Shown: positions 1-8,940 of the stretch, piece after piece
How the letters are laid out: every line of letters starts with the position of its first letter
How positions within the stretch are numbered: the first letter of the stretch is position 1
NCBI GenBank assembly: GCA_910579585.1
Contig: CAJTVA010000001.1
Coordinates: forward strand, 33,992 to 97,991
Source: an uncultured Christensenella sp.
GTDB lineage: Bacteria > Bacillota > Clostridia > Christensenellales > Borkfalkiaceae
Direction of reading: 5' to 3'
DNA length: 64,000 nt
Made by a program: the position numbers and the translations under genes
Notes under the pieces: model-generated
Database searches by the model: none
What the model saw: the letters and a program-made list of their open reading frames with translations, nothing else
What the model was told of the DNA's origin: nothing

Positions 1-725
1 AGGCGCGTTAGCGTTATCATAATAATGAAATAACCCCAAGTCATTGACGATAACCCCGCAACGAAACACAAAATATCGTCGGGGAAAAGCGGCAAAAGGA
101 ACATTAAAGACAAAATCAGGTAGTCTTTGCCCTTTAACTTTTTCAGCCATTTGTCAAGGCTGTCCTGCCCCACTATCCAGCAAACCGCCTTGTAGCCGAC
201 CCATCTGCCTATTGCAAATGCGGCAACCGAGCCCAGAACTATGCCTATAAAGCTGTAAATCGCGCATTTCAACGGTCCGAACATTGCAACGCCAACCGCA
301 ACGGAAACCGAACCGGGCACGGGTAGAAGCACGACTTGCAAAAAGCTGAAAATTACGTAAATCGCGGCCGCCATTCCGCCCATTCCTTCGATATATTCGC
401 GAAGTGCGTCTACGCTGTTGATTTTATTAAGTAAATCACAGGCGCAGAGAACGAAGAAAATCACCGAGAAAAAGTCTAAAAATAAAAGCGCGCAGACCGT
501 CAAACGGTAAAACGAAACCATTTTTACGGTATAAAAGAGAATTCCCGCCGCCGTCAATAGTCCCAAAGTCAAGCCCGCCACAAGCAAAAGAACGTTAAAA
601 TGAACGGCGATAAACGGAACATTTTTATAAAGCAACCCGTAGGTTACGAAAAGAAAAGCGACTGCGCCGAAAAGCACAACCGCCAGAATATTTATGCAAT
701 GTTTCAAAACTTGTATGCGGTCCAT
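1..725 (-). CDS. DedA/TVP38-like (VTT domain) membrane protein, C-terminus cut by window edge
   Basis: About 241 codons are visible, reading leftward from the ATG at 723-725 and still open at base 1. The product is an integral membrane protein with hydrophobic segments near residues 10-30, 42-65 and 72-95. A VTT/SNARE-associated region follows, with the family-like LLPVPGS stretch and a glycine-rich helix (GSVAAFAIGRWVGYKA). Near the visible end, LLPLFPDDILCFVAGLSSM matches the conserved re-entrant segment of TVP38/TMEM64 and DedA proteins, which are linked to lipid scrambling and undecaprenyl-phosphate recycling. It is the last visible gene of the proC-rnhA operon (stop of rnhA at 756, 30 bases away). 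The family is clear; its substrate is not. Confidence 0.8.
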   Translation of the reverse strand, partial: MDRIQVLKHCINILAVVLFGAVAFLFVTYGLLYKNVPFIAVHFNVLLLVAGLTLGLLTAAGILFYTVKMVSFYRLTVCALLFLDFFSVIFFVLCACDLLNKINSVDALREYIEGMGGMAAAIYVIFSFLQVVLLPVPGSVSVAVGVAMFGPLKCAIYSFIGIVLGSVAAFAIGRWVGYKAVCWIVGQDSLDKWLKKLKGKDYLILSLMFLLPLFPDDILCFVAGLSSMTWGYFIIMITLTR

Positions 726-755
726 TAATACTATTATATAGTATTTACCGCAAAT

Positions 756-1202
756 TTATAATTCGCTTTTCAAATTTTTGACCGCGTCGGTAGCAAGCTT
801 GTCGCAGATGTTATTGTATTCGTTATCGGCGTGCCCCTTTACCTTTATAAAATTAACGCGGTGAACACGCGTCAAAGCCAACAGTTCGCGCCATAAATCT
901 TCGTTTAAGACGGGCTTATTGTCTGATTTTATGTAACCCGACTTCTCCCAACCGTAGACCCAACCGTTAATGAACGCATTGACCGTATACGCAGAATCAC
1001 TGTAAACCGTGACTTCACACGGTTCTTTAAGACATTTTAACCCCTCGATAACAGCAGTCAGTTCCATTCGGTTGTTGGTTGTTGAACGTTCGGCTCCCGA
1101 TATGCGCTTTTCAAAGCCATTAAACATAAGTACGGCACCCCAACCGCCAGCGCCGGGATTGCCCGAGCAAGCGCCGTCCGTATACAGAATAACCCTTTTC
1201 AT
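756..1202 (-). CDS. rnhA: Ribonuclease HI
   Basis: This 148-residue protein has the full RNase H1 fold and all four metal-binding acidic residues: Asp9 (YTDGACSGNPG), Glu47 (NNRMEL), Asp69 (YSDSAY) and Asp134 (CDKLATDA). The His of the VKGHADNE loop is also present. It cleaves the RNA strand of RNA-DNA hybrids in the cytoplasm, for example R-loops and primers. Length is normal for the family. Its ATG shares one base with the proC stop codon (TAATG), so the two genes are translationally coupled; the DedA-like gene follows. Confidence 0.95.
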   Translation of the reverse strand: MKRVILYTDGACSGNPGAGGWGAVLMFNGFEKRISGAERSTTNNRMELTAVIEGLKCLKEPCEVTVYSDSAYTVNAFINGWVYGWEKSGYIKSDNKPVLNEDLWRELLALTRVHRVNFIKVKGHADNEYNNICDKLATDAVKNLKSEL

Positions 1203-2011
1203 TAATTATTTTGCCCCTTTAAGCGGGTCGCGCATACCTCCACAGCCGAACCGACCGCGCCGCGAAGTCCCTTTTCTTCAAGAGCTTTTACCGTTCCCGC
1301 CGACGCGCCGCCCTTATTGCAGGCGAGCAAAGTCAACTCTTCCACAGAATTTTCTTCACGCTGAACCATTTCGGCACAGCCGAGTACGGTCTGAACGGCA
1401 AGAATTTTCGCTTCGTTTTTGGTCAGCCCCTCGCGAACACCCGCTTCGATTAGGGAGTCGATAAACATAAACGTACAAGCAGAGCCGCCGCAACTTACCC
1501 CGTTCACCGCGGCAAGTTTACTTTCTTCAACGCTGACAACCATGCCAAGCGTATTAAAAACCGAGCTTATAAAGTCGCAATCGTCTGAGGATTTGTTAAA
1601 GTCAGACATATCCAGCCCGATTGCGCCGCTGCCTATTTCACAAGGCAGATTGGGAACGCATCGCGCAACTTTAATAAGCCCGACCCCGAGGGAATTTTTT
1701 ATGTGATTCTTGGTAAGAACGTCCATAACCGAAATTACTTTTTCGGGGCGGACCCCCTCTAACTCTTTTGCAACTTCGTCGAATTTTTTAGGTTTTACCG
1801 CAAAAAGAAGAAATTCGCTGTTTTCCGCAACAAATCTGTGGTTTAAAGTAGTTTTTACGCCCAGATAATCAAGCTTATCCAATTCCTCCCCGTTTTCGTC
1901 GCTGACAATAATCTTTTTTTCACGGATAAGGTCGGATAAAACAACGCCCCTTAAAACCGCGTTAGAGAAGAATGAACAGCCTATTACGCCGAGTTTGAAT
2001 TGTTTTTTCAT
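1202..2011 (-). CDS. proC: Pyrroline-5-carboxylate reductase
   Basis: A 269-residue protein that should catalyse the last step of proline synthesis, NAD(P)H reduction of 1-pyrroline-5-carboxylate. The N-terminus (LGVIGCSFFSNAVLRG) holds a Rossmann dinucleotide loop that is less glycine-rich than usual. LLFAVKPKKFDEVAKEL is the typical second Rossmann segment, and the C-terminal dimer domain carries the family signature around SCGGSACTFMFIDSLIEAGVREGL. The start is preceded by GGAG eight bases upstream. It heads an operon with rnhA and the DedA-like gene, and is divergent from tRNA-Trp. The unusual SFFSN loop lowers certainty about cofactor preference, not about the family. Confidence 0.88.
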   Translation of the reverse strand: MKKQFKLGVIGCSFFSNAVLRGVVLSDLIREKKIIVSDENGEELDKLDYLGVKTTLNHRFVAENSEFLLFAVKPKKFDEVAKELEGVRPEKVISVMDVLTKNHIKNSLGVGLIKVARCVPNLPCEIGSGAIGLDMSDFNKSSDDCDFISSVFNTLGMVVSVEESKLAAVNGVSCGGSACTFMFIDSLIEAGVREGLTKNEAKILAVQTVLGCAEMVQREENSVEELTLLACNKGGASAGTVKALEEKGLRGAVGSAVEVCATRLKGQNN

Positions 2012-2030
2012 AATTTGTCTCCAAAAACAG

Positions 2031-2059
2031 TTGACTAAAAAACTGCAATATACTATAAT
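2031..2059 (+). promoter_or_regulatory. Sigma-A promoter for tRNA-Trp
   Basis: The -35 box TTGACT (2031-2036) and -10 box TATAAT (2054-2059) are 17 bases apart. The tRNA begins 14 bases after the -10 box. This is the standard vegetative layout; found by eye. Confidence 0.8.
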
Positions 2060-2072
2060 TTATTTTGTTTTT

Positions 2073-2147
2073 AGGGGCGTAGCTCAACGGTAGAGTCGCG
2101 GTCTCCAAAACCGTCGGTTGCATGTTCGAATCGTGTCGCCCCTGCCA
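2073..2147 (+). tRNA. trnW: tRNA-Trp (anticodon CCA)
   Basis: A full cloverleaf can be drawn. The acceptor stem AGGGGCG pairs with CGCCCCT, and the D stem GCTC with GAGT. The anticodon stem GCGGT/ACCGT surrounds loop CTCCAAA (anticodon CCA, Trp). The T stem GCATG/CGTGT holds loop TTCGAAT. The discriminator is G73 and the 3' CCA is encoded. It has its own promoter and a strong terminator, so it is a single-gene unit. Confidence 0.95.
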
Positions 2148-2176
2148 AACCGTTCCGAGCCGGAACGGTTTTTTTT
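2148..2176 (+). terminator. Rho-independent terminator of tRNA-Trp
   Basis: A perfect 10-bp stem (AACCGTTCCG and its complement) with a 3-base loop is followed by a run of T, starting right after the tRNA CCA end. Confidence 0.92.
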
Positions 2177-2202
2177 GTGCAATTTTTTGTCAAATTCAGT
2201 TA

Positions 2203-2222
2203 ATTATGTTACGCATAGTACT
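2203..2222 (-). repeat. 20-bp motif AGTACTATG-N4-ACATAAT, copy 1
   Basis: On the minus strand this reads AGTACTATG CGTA ACATAAT. Two other copies (9057-9076 and 27039-27058) share all 16 fixed bases and the same orientation. This copy lies in the spacer between the tRNA-Trp terminator and the 3' end of purB. Copies 1 and 2 also share the flank TTTGCRA upstream. Function unknown. Confidence 0.7.
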
Positions 2223-2238
2223 TTGCAAAGTTACGAAT

Positions 2239-3672
2239 TTATACCTTTACGTCGCCTTTTTGACCTAAAATTGCCTTATTTTCTTCCAAAATCGGCTTGA
2301 CCTCAGTTTCAATAAATTCAACCGTTTGCGAGGGCGCCCGACCAATAAAATTCTTAGCGTCGAGTATTTTATCGATTTTTGCGTGAACTGCTTTAAAGTC
2401 GCCGTCGGCTTTTATAAGTTCGATAAGGTTGTTTTCTTTGCCGAGTTCTTTTACGTTTCTGCCTGCCTGCATAGACAGCACCCTTATCTTTTCGTGAAGC
2501 TCTTGCCTGTTTCCGCCCGCTTTGACGCACTCCATCATAATATTTTCGGTTGCCATAAACGGAAGTTCCGCGGCGATGTGCTTTGCAATGACCTTTTCGT
2601 AAACGACGAGGTTTTCCGAAACGTTCATATATATATTAAGTATGCCGTCAAGCGCCAAAAACGCTTGCGCATTGACTATTCTTCTGTTTGCAGAGTCATC
2701 CAAAGTTCTTTCAAACCATTGTGTGCCCGCCGTTATCGCGCTGTTCATAGGAAGCGAAATCACGAACCTTGCAAGCGAGCCTATTCTTTCGCTACGCATA
2801 GGATTGCGCTTGTACGCCATTGCCGACGAACCTATCTGAGACTTTTCAAACGGCTCTTCTATCTCTTTCATATTCTGCAAAATGCGGATATCGTTAGAGA
2901 ACTTGTACGCACTTTGTGCTATCTGCGAAAGCACACAGAGAACGTTGTAATCGAATTTTCTGGGGTAAGTCTGACCGGTTACACCGTAAACCTTATCGAA
3001 ACCGAGTTTTGCGACAACCCGCTTTTCAAGGTCTTTAACTTTGCTTTCGTCACCGTTGAATAGCTCTATAAAGCTAGCCTGCGTACCCGTAGTGCCCTTA
3101 ACACCGCGCAATTTGAACGAATTTTGCAGGTTAATAAGGTTATTATAGTCCAAAGTCAAATCTTGCAACCAAAGAGTTGCCCGTTTGCCGACAGTCGTAA
3201 GCTGTGCGGGTTGCAAGTGAGTAAAGCCGAGCGTGGGCACGTCCTTATATTTTAAAGCGAACGCAGAAAGCTTATCAATAACGTTTACAAGCTTATTCTT
3301 GATAATTTCGAGCGCGTCCCACAAGATAATGAGTTCGGAGTTGCAGTCGACGAAACAACTTGTAGCGCCGAGGTGGATTATCGGCATAGCCGACTTCGCC
3401 TGCTCGCCGAAAGCGTGAACATGCGCCATTACGTCATGGCGGAGCTTTCTTTCGTAGTCCTCCGCAACTTCGAAGTTTACATTATCGGCGTGCTTTTTCA
3501 TTTCGTCAATCTGCGCTTTCGTGATATTGAGACCGAGCTCCATTTCGGACTCCGCAAGGGCTATCCAAAGCTTTCTCCACAGCTTAAAGCGCTTTTCGTC
3601 CGAGAAATTTTCCGACATGGCGCGGCTTGCATATCTGGTAATTAACGGGTTTTGATAAACGTTATTGTCCAT
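2239..3672 (-). CDS. purB: Adenylosuccinate lyase
   Basis: A 477-residue member of the fumarase/aspartase superfamily. It makes AMP from adenylosuccinate and AICAR from SAICAR in purine synthesis. The superfamily signature SSAMAYKRNPMRSERIG is near residue 285, and the loop TSCFVDCNSELI and the segment LGFTHLQPAQLTT match the other two conserved active-site regions. Length is typical for the Bacillota purB. The start follows GGAGAAAAAT. It is last in the leftward unit comEB-ppi-purB, 15 bases downstream of ppi, joining purine and pyrimidine nucleotide genes. Confidence 0.95.
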   Translation of the reverse strand: MDNNVYQNPLITRYASRAMSENFSDEKRFKLWRKLWIALAESEMELGLNITKAQIDEMKKHADNVNFEVAEDYERKLRHDVMAHVHAFGEQAKSAMPIIHLGATSCFVDCNSELIILWDALEIIKNKLVNVIDKLSAFALKYKDVPTLGFTHLQPAQLTTVGKRATLWLQDLTLDYNNLINLQNSFKLRGVKGTTGTQASFIELFNGDESKVKDLEKRVVAKLGFDKVYGVTGQTYPRKFDYNVLCVLSQIAQSAYKFSNDIRILQNMKEIEEPFEKSQIGSSAMAYKRNPMRSERIGSLARFVISLPMNSAITAGTQWFERTLDDSANRRIVNAQAFLALDGILNIYMNVSENLVVYEKVIAKHIAAELPFMATENIMMECVKAGGNRQELHEKIRVLSMQAGRNVKELGKENNLIELIKADGDFKAVHAKIDKILDAKNFIGRAPSQTVEFIETEVKPILEENKAILGQKGDVKV

Positions 3673-3687
3673 ATTTTTCTCCGAAAA

Positions 3688-4209
3688 TCAGTATTTTACA
3701 GGCGCGGGATACTCCGTGCCGAAAGTTTCGACCGTTACCTTTTCCATAGTTTGCGGCGTGCGGGGCTTGTCGTTCCAATCGCAGGCGACCGCGGCGATTT
3801 CGTCGACGACTTCTATTCCCTCAATAACCTTACCGAAAGCGGCATACTGCCCGTCGAGGTGGGAAGCGTTACTGTGCATAATAAAGAACTGTGAGCCCGC
3901 GGAGTTCGGGTTCATTGCGCGCGCCATAGAGAGAACGCCGCGTGCGTGTTTAATATCGTTTTGTTTAAAGCCGTTCAGCGCAAATTCACCCTTTATTGCA
4001 TAGCCGGGTCCGCCCGTGCCGGTGCCCTTGGGGTCGCCGCCCTGAATCATAAAGCCCGAAATTACACGGTGGAATATAAGCCCATCGTAAAACCCGCTTT
4101 TGACAAGCGAAATGAAGTTATTGACGGTATTAGGCGCTTTTTCGGGGTAAAGTTCGCACTTTATCACCCTGTCGCCCTGCATAGTTATAGTAACGATAGG
4201 ATTTTTCAT
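3688..4209 (-). CDS. Cyclophilin-type peptidyl-prolyl cis-trans isomerase
   Basis: 173 residues with the cyclophilin core: [44 protein letters not shown] and [14 protein letters not shown]. These hold the conserved catalytic Arg (FHRV), the QxFI strand and the AFG motif. No signal peptide is seen, so it is probably a cytoplasmic folding helper. It is one base downstream of comEB and 15 bases upstream of purB. Confidence 0.93.
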   Translation of the reverse strand: MKNPIVTITMQGDRVIKCELYPEKAPNTVNNFISLVKSGFYDGLIFHRVISGFMIQGGDPKGTGTGGPGYAIKGEFALNGFKQNDIKHARGVLSMARAMNPNSAGSQFFIMHSNASHLDGQYAAFGKVIEGIEVVDEIAAVACDWNDKPRTPQTMEKVTVETFGTEYPAPVKY

Positions 4210-4210
4210 T

Positions 4211-4663
4211 TTACAGTTCTCCGAATTTTTCGATTTTTACGCCCGCTTCTTTGAAAAGCTTCAAAGAAAAATCGTCGGGATAGCCGTCTTTATAGACGAC
4301 CCGCGCAATTCCTGAATTGATTATTATTTTAGCGCAAATAACGCAAGGTTGATGAGTGCAATAGAGCGTACACCCCTCGACACTGCACCCCACCCTTGCC
4401 GCCTGAATGATTGCGTTTTGCTCTGCGTGAACCGCATAACAAAGCTCGTGCATCGTACCGCTTTGAATGTTCATTTTCTTTCTCAGACACTCTTTTTTGT
4501 CAACACAACTTTCAATTCCCTGCGGCGCACCGTTGTAGCCTGTGGCTATTATTCGCTTGTTTCTGACTATGACCGCTCCAACGTGCCTGTTCTCTTGATA
4601 ACAGCTTGACCACGTGCCGATAAGCTCGGTCATTTCCATAAATCTTTTGTCCCACTTGTCCAT
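4211..4663 (-). CDS. comEB: dCMP deaminase (ComEB-type cytidine/deoxycytidylate deaminase)
   Basis: 150 residues with the zinc deaminase signature: AVHAEQNAI (zinc His and catalytic Glu) and, about 30 residues later, HQPCVICAK (the two zinc Cys). An extra Cys/His-rich segment ([13 protein letters not shown]) matches the second zinc site found in dCMP deaminases and ComEB. It should convert dCMP to dUMP for dTTP synthesis. No ribosome binding site precedes the ATG, and the nearest predicted promoter puts the start of transcription at the start codon. Confidence 0.9.
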   Translation of the reverse strand: MDKWDKRFMEMTELIGTWSSCYQENRHVGAVIVRNKRIIATGYNGAPQGIESCVDKKECLRKKMNIQSGTMHELCYAVHAEQNAIIQAARVGCSVEGCTLYCTHQPCVICAKIIINSGIARVVYKDGYPDDFSLKLFKEAGVKIEKFGEL

Positions 4664-4669
4664 AATGCG

Positions 4670-4734
4670 ATTTTACCATATTTTTATATAAATTGCAATT
4701 TTTTACTTTATAATGTTTAAGTTTATTTTGTCAA
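4670..4734 (-). promoter_or_regulatory. Two overlapping sigma-A promoters for comEB-ppi-purB
   Basis: On the minus strand the distal promoter has TTGACA (4729-4734), a 16-base spacer and TATAAA (4707-4712). The proximal one has TTGCAA (4693-4698), a 17-base spacer and TAAAAT (4670-4675). The proximal one would start RNA at about 4663, the first base of comEB, giving a leaderless mRNA. Confidence 0.55.
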
Positions 4735-4785
4735 GTTTATAAAATAGCTGTAACAAAAATGAATAATTTTGGAGGAAGTTTTAGA

Positions 4786-5070
4786 ATGACTATAAAACCT
4801 TTATTCGATAAAGTAGTCGTGGAAAATTTGAAAGCCGAAGAAAAAACTAAAAGCGGGCTTTATCTTACCTCGGCCGCTCAAGAAAAACCCGCAACCTGCC
4901 TTGTTGTTGCAGTAGGACCCGGCGGACTTGTTGACGGCAAGGAAGTGAAAATGCAGGTTAAAGTCGGCGACAAGGTTCTGCTTGCAAAATACAGCGGAAC
5001 AGAAGTTAAAGTCGACGAAAAAGAATATACGATTATCCGTCAGAGCGATATTCTGGCGATTGTGGAATAA
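4786..5070 (+). CDS. groES: Co-chaperonin GroES
   Basis: 94 residues forming the heptameric lid of the GroEL folding chamber. MTIKPLFDKVVVENL is the typical first strand, followed by the mobile loop region (EEKTKSGLYLTSAAQEKP) and VGDKVLLAKYSGTEVKVDEKEYTIIRQSDILAIVE. The start at 4786 is preferred over an in-frame ATG at 4759 because GGAGGAAG sits just upstream and the family starts here. The gene is followed after 14 bases by groEL. I see no CIRCE element (HrcA operator) upstream. Confidence 0.96.
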   Translation: MTIKPLFDKVVVENLKAEEKTKSGLYLTSAAQEKPATCLVVAVGPGGLVDGKEVKMQVKVGDKVLLAKYSGTEVKVDEKEYTIIRQSDILAIVE

Positions 5071-5078
5071 GGAGGTAA

Positions 5079-6713
<1,635 letters not shown>

Positions 6714-6723
6714 ATTAGAAATA

Positions 6724-6757
6724 AAAAAGAGGTTGACTTGAAAGTCAACCTCTTTTT
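6724..6757. terminator. Bidirectional terminator between groEL and the leftward membrane-protein gene
   Basis: A 16-bp perfect stem (6724-6739 with 6742-6757) with a 2-base loop. A-rich and T-rich flanks on each side let it serve both groEL and the convergent gene ending at 6761. Confidence 0.9.
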
Positions 6758-6760
6758 TAT

Positions 6761-7189
6761 TTAATTAGAAACCTGCGGATATTTTTTAAAAACGCCTTCT
6801 GCCTTTAATTTTTTATCAATAATATTCCTATTAGTCATAAATTGCGAAATTTCCACTCTTGTTCTACCAAACTTTATAATATATGCAAAACTACCAAAAA
6901 CTTGTTTTTTGTATTTAATATTGGTTATATCTTCATATTTAAAAGTTTTTGTAATAAGAAATTTTCTTATTGTTATAAATTCATCGCCAACTGTAATTTT
7001 ACAGAAAAAAGCCCAAATGGTCAATATAAAAAAAGTTACTCCAAATATAGAACAGATTAAAACTGCTATAAAAACCGCTTCATCTTCTTGAACTGTTAAC
7101 AAAGCAAACAACAAAAACGCTACAAAAAAAAGAGTAAAAGCCAAACAAAAAATTTTAAACCACAAGCTAAATTTTAAAACTCCACCCAT
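6761..7189 (-). CDS. Small membrane protein with PH-like (bPH) C-terminal half, unassigned
   Basis: 142 residues. Two hydrophobic helices (about residues 10-33 and 40-62) are followed by a soluble part, ITVGDEFITIRKFLITKTFKYEDITNIKYKKQ, that resembles bacterial PH domains (bPH_2/YdbT type) in its strand pattern. I do not recognise a specific family. It is the last gene of the leftward miaB-mutS-mutL-miaA-ynbB-GNAT run, 32 bases after the GNAT stop. Its codons are more A/T-rich than its neighbours, which could mean a more recent arrival. Confidence 0.6.
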   Translation of the reverse strand: MGGVLKFSLWFKIFCLAFTLFFVAFLLFALLTVQEDEAVFIAVLICSIFGVTFFILTIWAFFCKITVGDEFITIRKFLITKTFKYEDITNIKYKKQVFGSFAYIIKFGRTRVEISQFMTNRNIIDKKLKAEGVFKKYPQVSN

Positions 7190-7221
7190 AATTGCCCCAT
7201 TTTAAAAAGTAATAATACCAA

Positions 7222-7725
7222 TTACTTTAATAATGCATACATTTTCATATCTTCGACTATGCCGTTTTTGACAGCATTTTTGCGAAGTGTTCCCTCGCAG
7301 ACAAAACCCGCTTTTTCAAGCACCCTGCAAGATGCAACGTTGCGGGAGAAAGGTTCGGCGAAAATTCTGATTATATCGGTATTTTTAAAGACAAAGTCGC
7401 AAGCCTTTATCACCGCCGAAGTCGCTATGCCTTTATTCCAATACTTTTCACCCAAATAATAGCCTGTCTCGGCAGTTTTGGAATGGATATTCTCCTGCCT
7501 GAAAATACCTATACTGCCCGCAACTTCGCCGTCAACCTCAATGGCAAAAGCAAAAACCGAATTTTTGTCGGCGCTTAACATTGCGCTTATATAGTCGATA
7601 GCATCGCTTTCCGTGTACGGAAACGGCAGACCGTCGCGCAAATTGTCTAAAATTTTCTTGTTATTAAGAAGTTCTGAAAGGTTTTTAGCGTCCTCAGGGC
7701 GCCATTTTCTTATTTTGCAGTCCAT
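7222..7725 (-). CDS. GNAT family N-acetyltransferase (RimJ/RimL-like)
   Basis: 167 residues. The GNAT fold is visible: IRKWRPEDAKNLSELL (strand 1/helix 1), GEVAGSIGIF (strand 4), the acetyl-CoA loop near YWNKGIATSAVIKACDFVF, and ASCRVLEKAGFVCEGTLRKN typical of the RimJ/RimL group. The acceptor (ribosomal protein N-terminus, amino acid or small molecule) cannot be told. It begins one base before the ynbB stop, so it is in the same operon. Confidence 0.85.
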   Translation of the reverse strand: MDCKIRKWRPEDAKNLSELLNNKKILDNLRDGLPFPYTESDAIDYISAMLSADKNSVFAFAIEVDGEVAGSIGIFRQENIHSKTAETGYYLGEKYWNKGIATSAVIKACDFVFKNTDIIRIFAEPFSRNVASCRVLEKAGFVCEGTLRKNAVKNGIVEDMKMYALLK

Positions 7726-8940
7726 TTAACCACCTATTTTATTCAATATCCTCTCTAATGCGTATTTTCCGTGTTCGTAGGTCAATCCGCCTTGAAAATA
7801 TGCGATATAAGGCGGTTTTACGGGTCCGTCGGCGGAAAGTTCGATACTCGCGCCCGAAACGAACGTACCTGCCGCCATTATGATTTTTTCGTCGTAACCG
7901 GGCATATCCCACGGCTCGCAGGTAACGTAGCCGTCTATGGGTGAAGCGTACTGCACCTCTCTTATAAAGTTAACCATTTTGTCCGCGCCGTCAAACTCGA
8001 TTGCGCGGGTTATATCGTGCGGAATTTTATCAAGCGACGGATAATTTTTGTAACCGAGCTCACCCATTGCCTGACCTATTAAAAGACTGGTCTTTAACGC
8101 TTGCGCGACGGTGTGCGGAGCAAGGAAAAGCCCCTGATAAAAATTGCGGTAGCTTCCGTCGTAAGAGCCGACTTCAAGTCCGATTGACGGCGCAGTCAGT
8201 CTTTTGCCGATTAAATCGATAAATTCCGACTTGCCGCAGATGTACCCGCCAGTCGGAGCAAGCCCGCCGCCCGCATTTTTTATCAGAGAACCGACAATAA
8301 TATCAGCGCCGACCTCGGTCGGCTCCTGCTTTTCGACAAATTCGCCGTAGCAATTATCTACGAAAATGCAGCCCTTGAAGCCAATTTTGCGAATAAAGGC
8401 GCACATTTCGCCAATTTCTTCACAAGAAAACGCGTCGCGAAGCTCATATCCGCGCGAGCGCTGAATATAAACGACCTTTACATTGTTGGTTACTTTGTAC
8501 TTTCTTTCTATTTCTTCAAAGCAGGGCTTACCGCCGACGAGGTCGCAATACTCGAAATTAACACCGAAATCTTTCAAAGAGCCGTTATTTTCGCCGAAAA
8601 TGACCCCTCTTATCGTGTCATAAGGCATACCGCTTATACAAAAAAGCGTATCTTTCGGTCGGAGAAGTCCGAAAAGAGCAACTGTTAAAGCGTGCGTGCC
8701 TGAAAGAAGATGCGGTGAAACGATTCCCGCATCAGCTCCGAATGCATGCGCATAAAGCTTACCGAGCGTATCCCGCCCCTCGTCGTCGTAGCCGTAGCCC
8801 GTAGTGCCGTTGAAATGTCGGGTTGCAACTTTATGCTCTTTAAACGCGTTTAAAACCTTTACCTGATTAAAATAAGCTATTTCGTCGATATATCCGAATT
8901 TGTCTTTAAGTTTTTCTTCACACTTTTCAATAAGTTTCAT
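7726..8940 (-). CDS. ynbB: PLP-dependent protein of the YnbB / methionine gamma-lyase-like (aluminium resistance) family
   Basis: 404 residues, fold type I PLP enzyme. The likely Schiff-base lysine is in VGSLIKNAGGGLAPTGGYICG, and substrate/PLP contacts are expected in FNGTTGYGYDDEGRDTLG and SGTHALTVALFGLLRP. The family is annotated both as methionine gamma-lyase-like and as aluminium-resistance protein; its real reaction is not well settled. In Bacillus and relatives it is a usual neighbour of miaA, as here, where its start overlaps the end of miaA by 14 bases. An amino-acid-handling role is inferred. Confidence 0.88.
   Translation of the reverse strand: MKLIEKCEEKLKDKFGYIDEIAYFNQVKVLNAFKEHKVATRHFNGTTGYGYDDEGRDTLGKLYAHAFGADAGIVSPHLLSGTHALTVALFGLLRPKDTLFCISGMPYDTIRGVIFGENNGSLKDFGVNFEYCDLVGGKPCFEEIERKYKVTNNVKVVYIQRSRGYELRDAFSCEEIGEMCAFIRKIGFKGCIFVDNCYGEFVEKQEPTEVGADIIVGSLIKNAGGGLAPTGGYICGKSEFIDLIGKRLTAPSIGLEVGSYDGSYRNFYQGLFLAPHTVAQALKTSLLIGQAMGELGYKNYPSLDKIPHDITRAIEFDGADKMVNFIREVQYASPIDGYVTCEPWDMPGYDEKIIMAAGTFVSGASIELSADGPVKPPYIAYFQGGLTYEHGKYALERILNKIGG

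Noticed and set aside
2203..2222. Interpretation of the three-copy 20-mer as a dif/Xer recombination site
   Set aside because: Part of it (TTATGT) recalls the XerD arm, but the core length and the second arm do not fit the 28-bp dif layout, and dif is expected once per chromosome.
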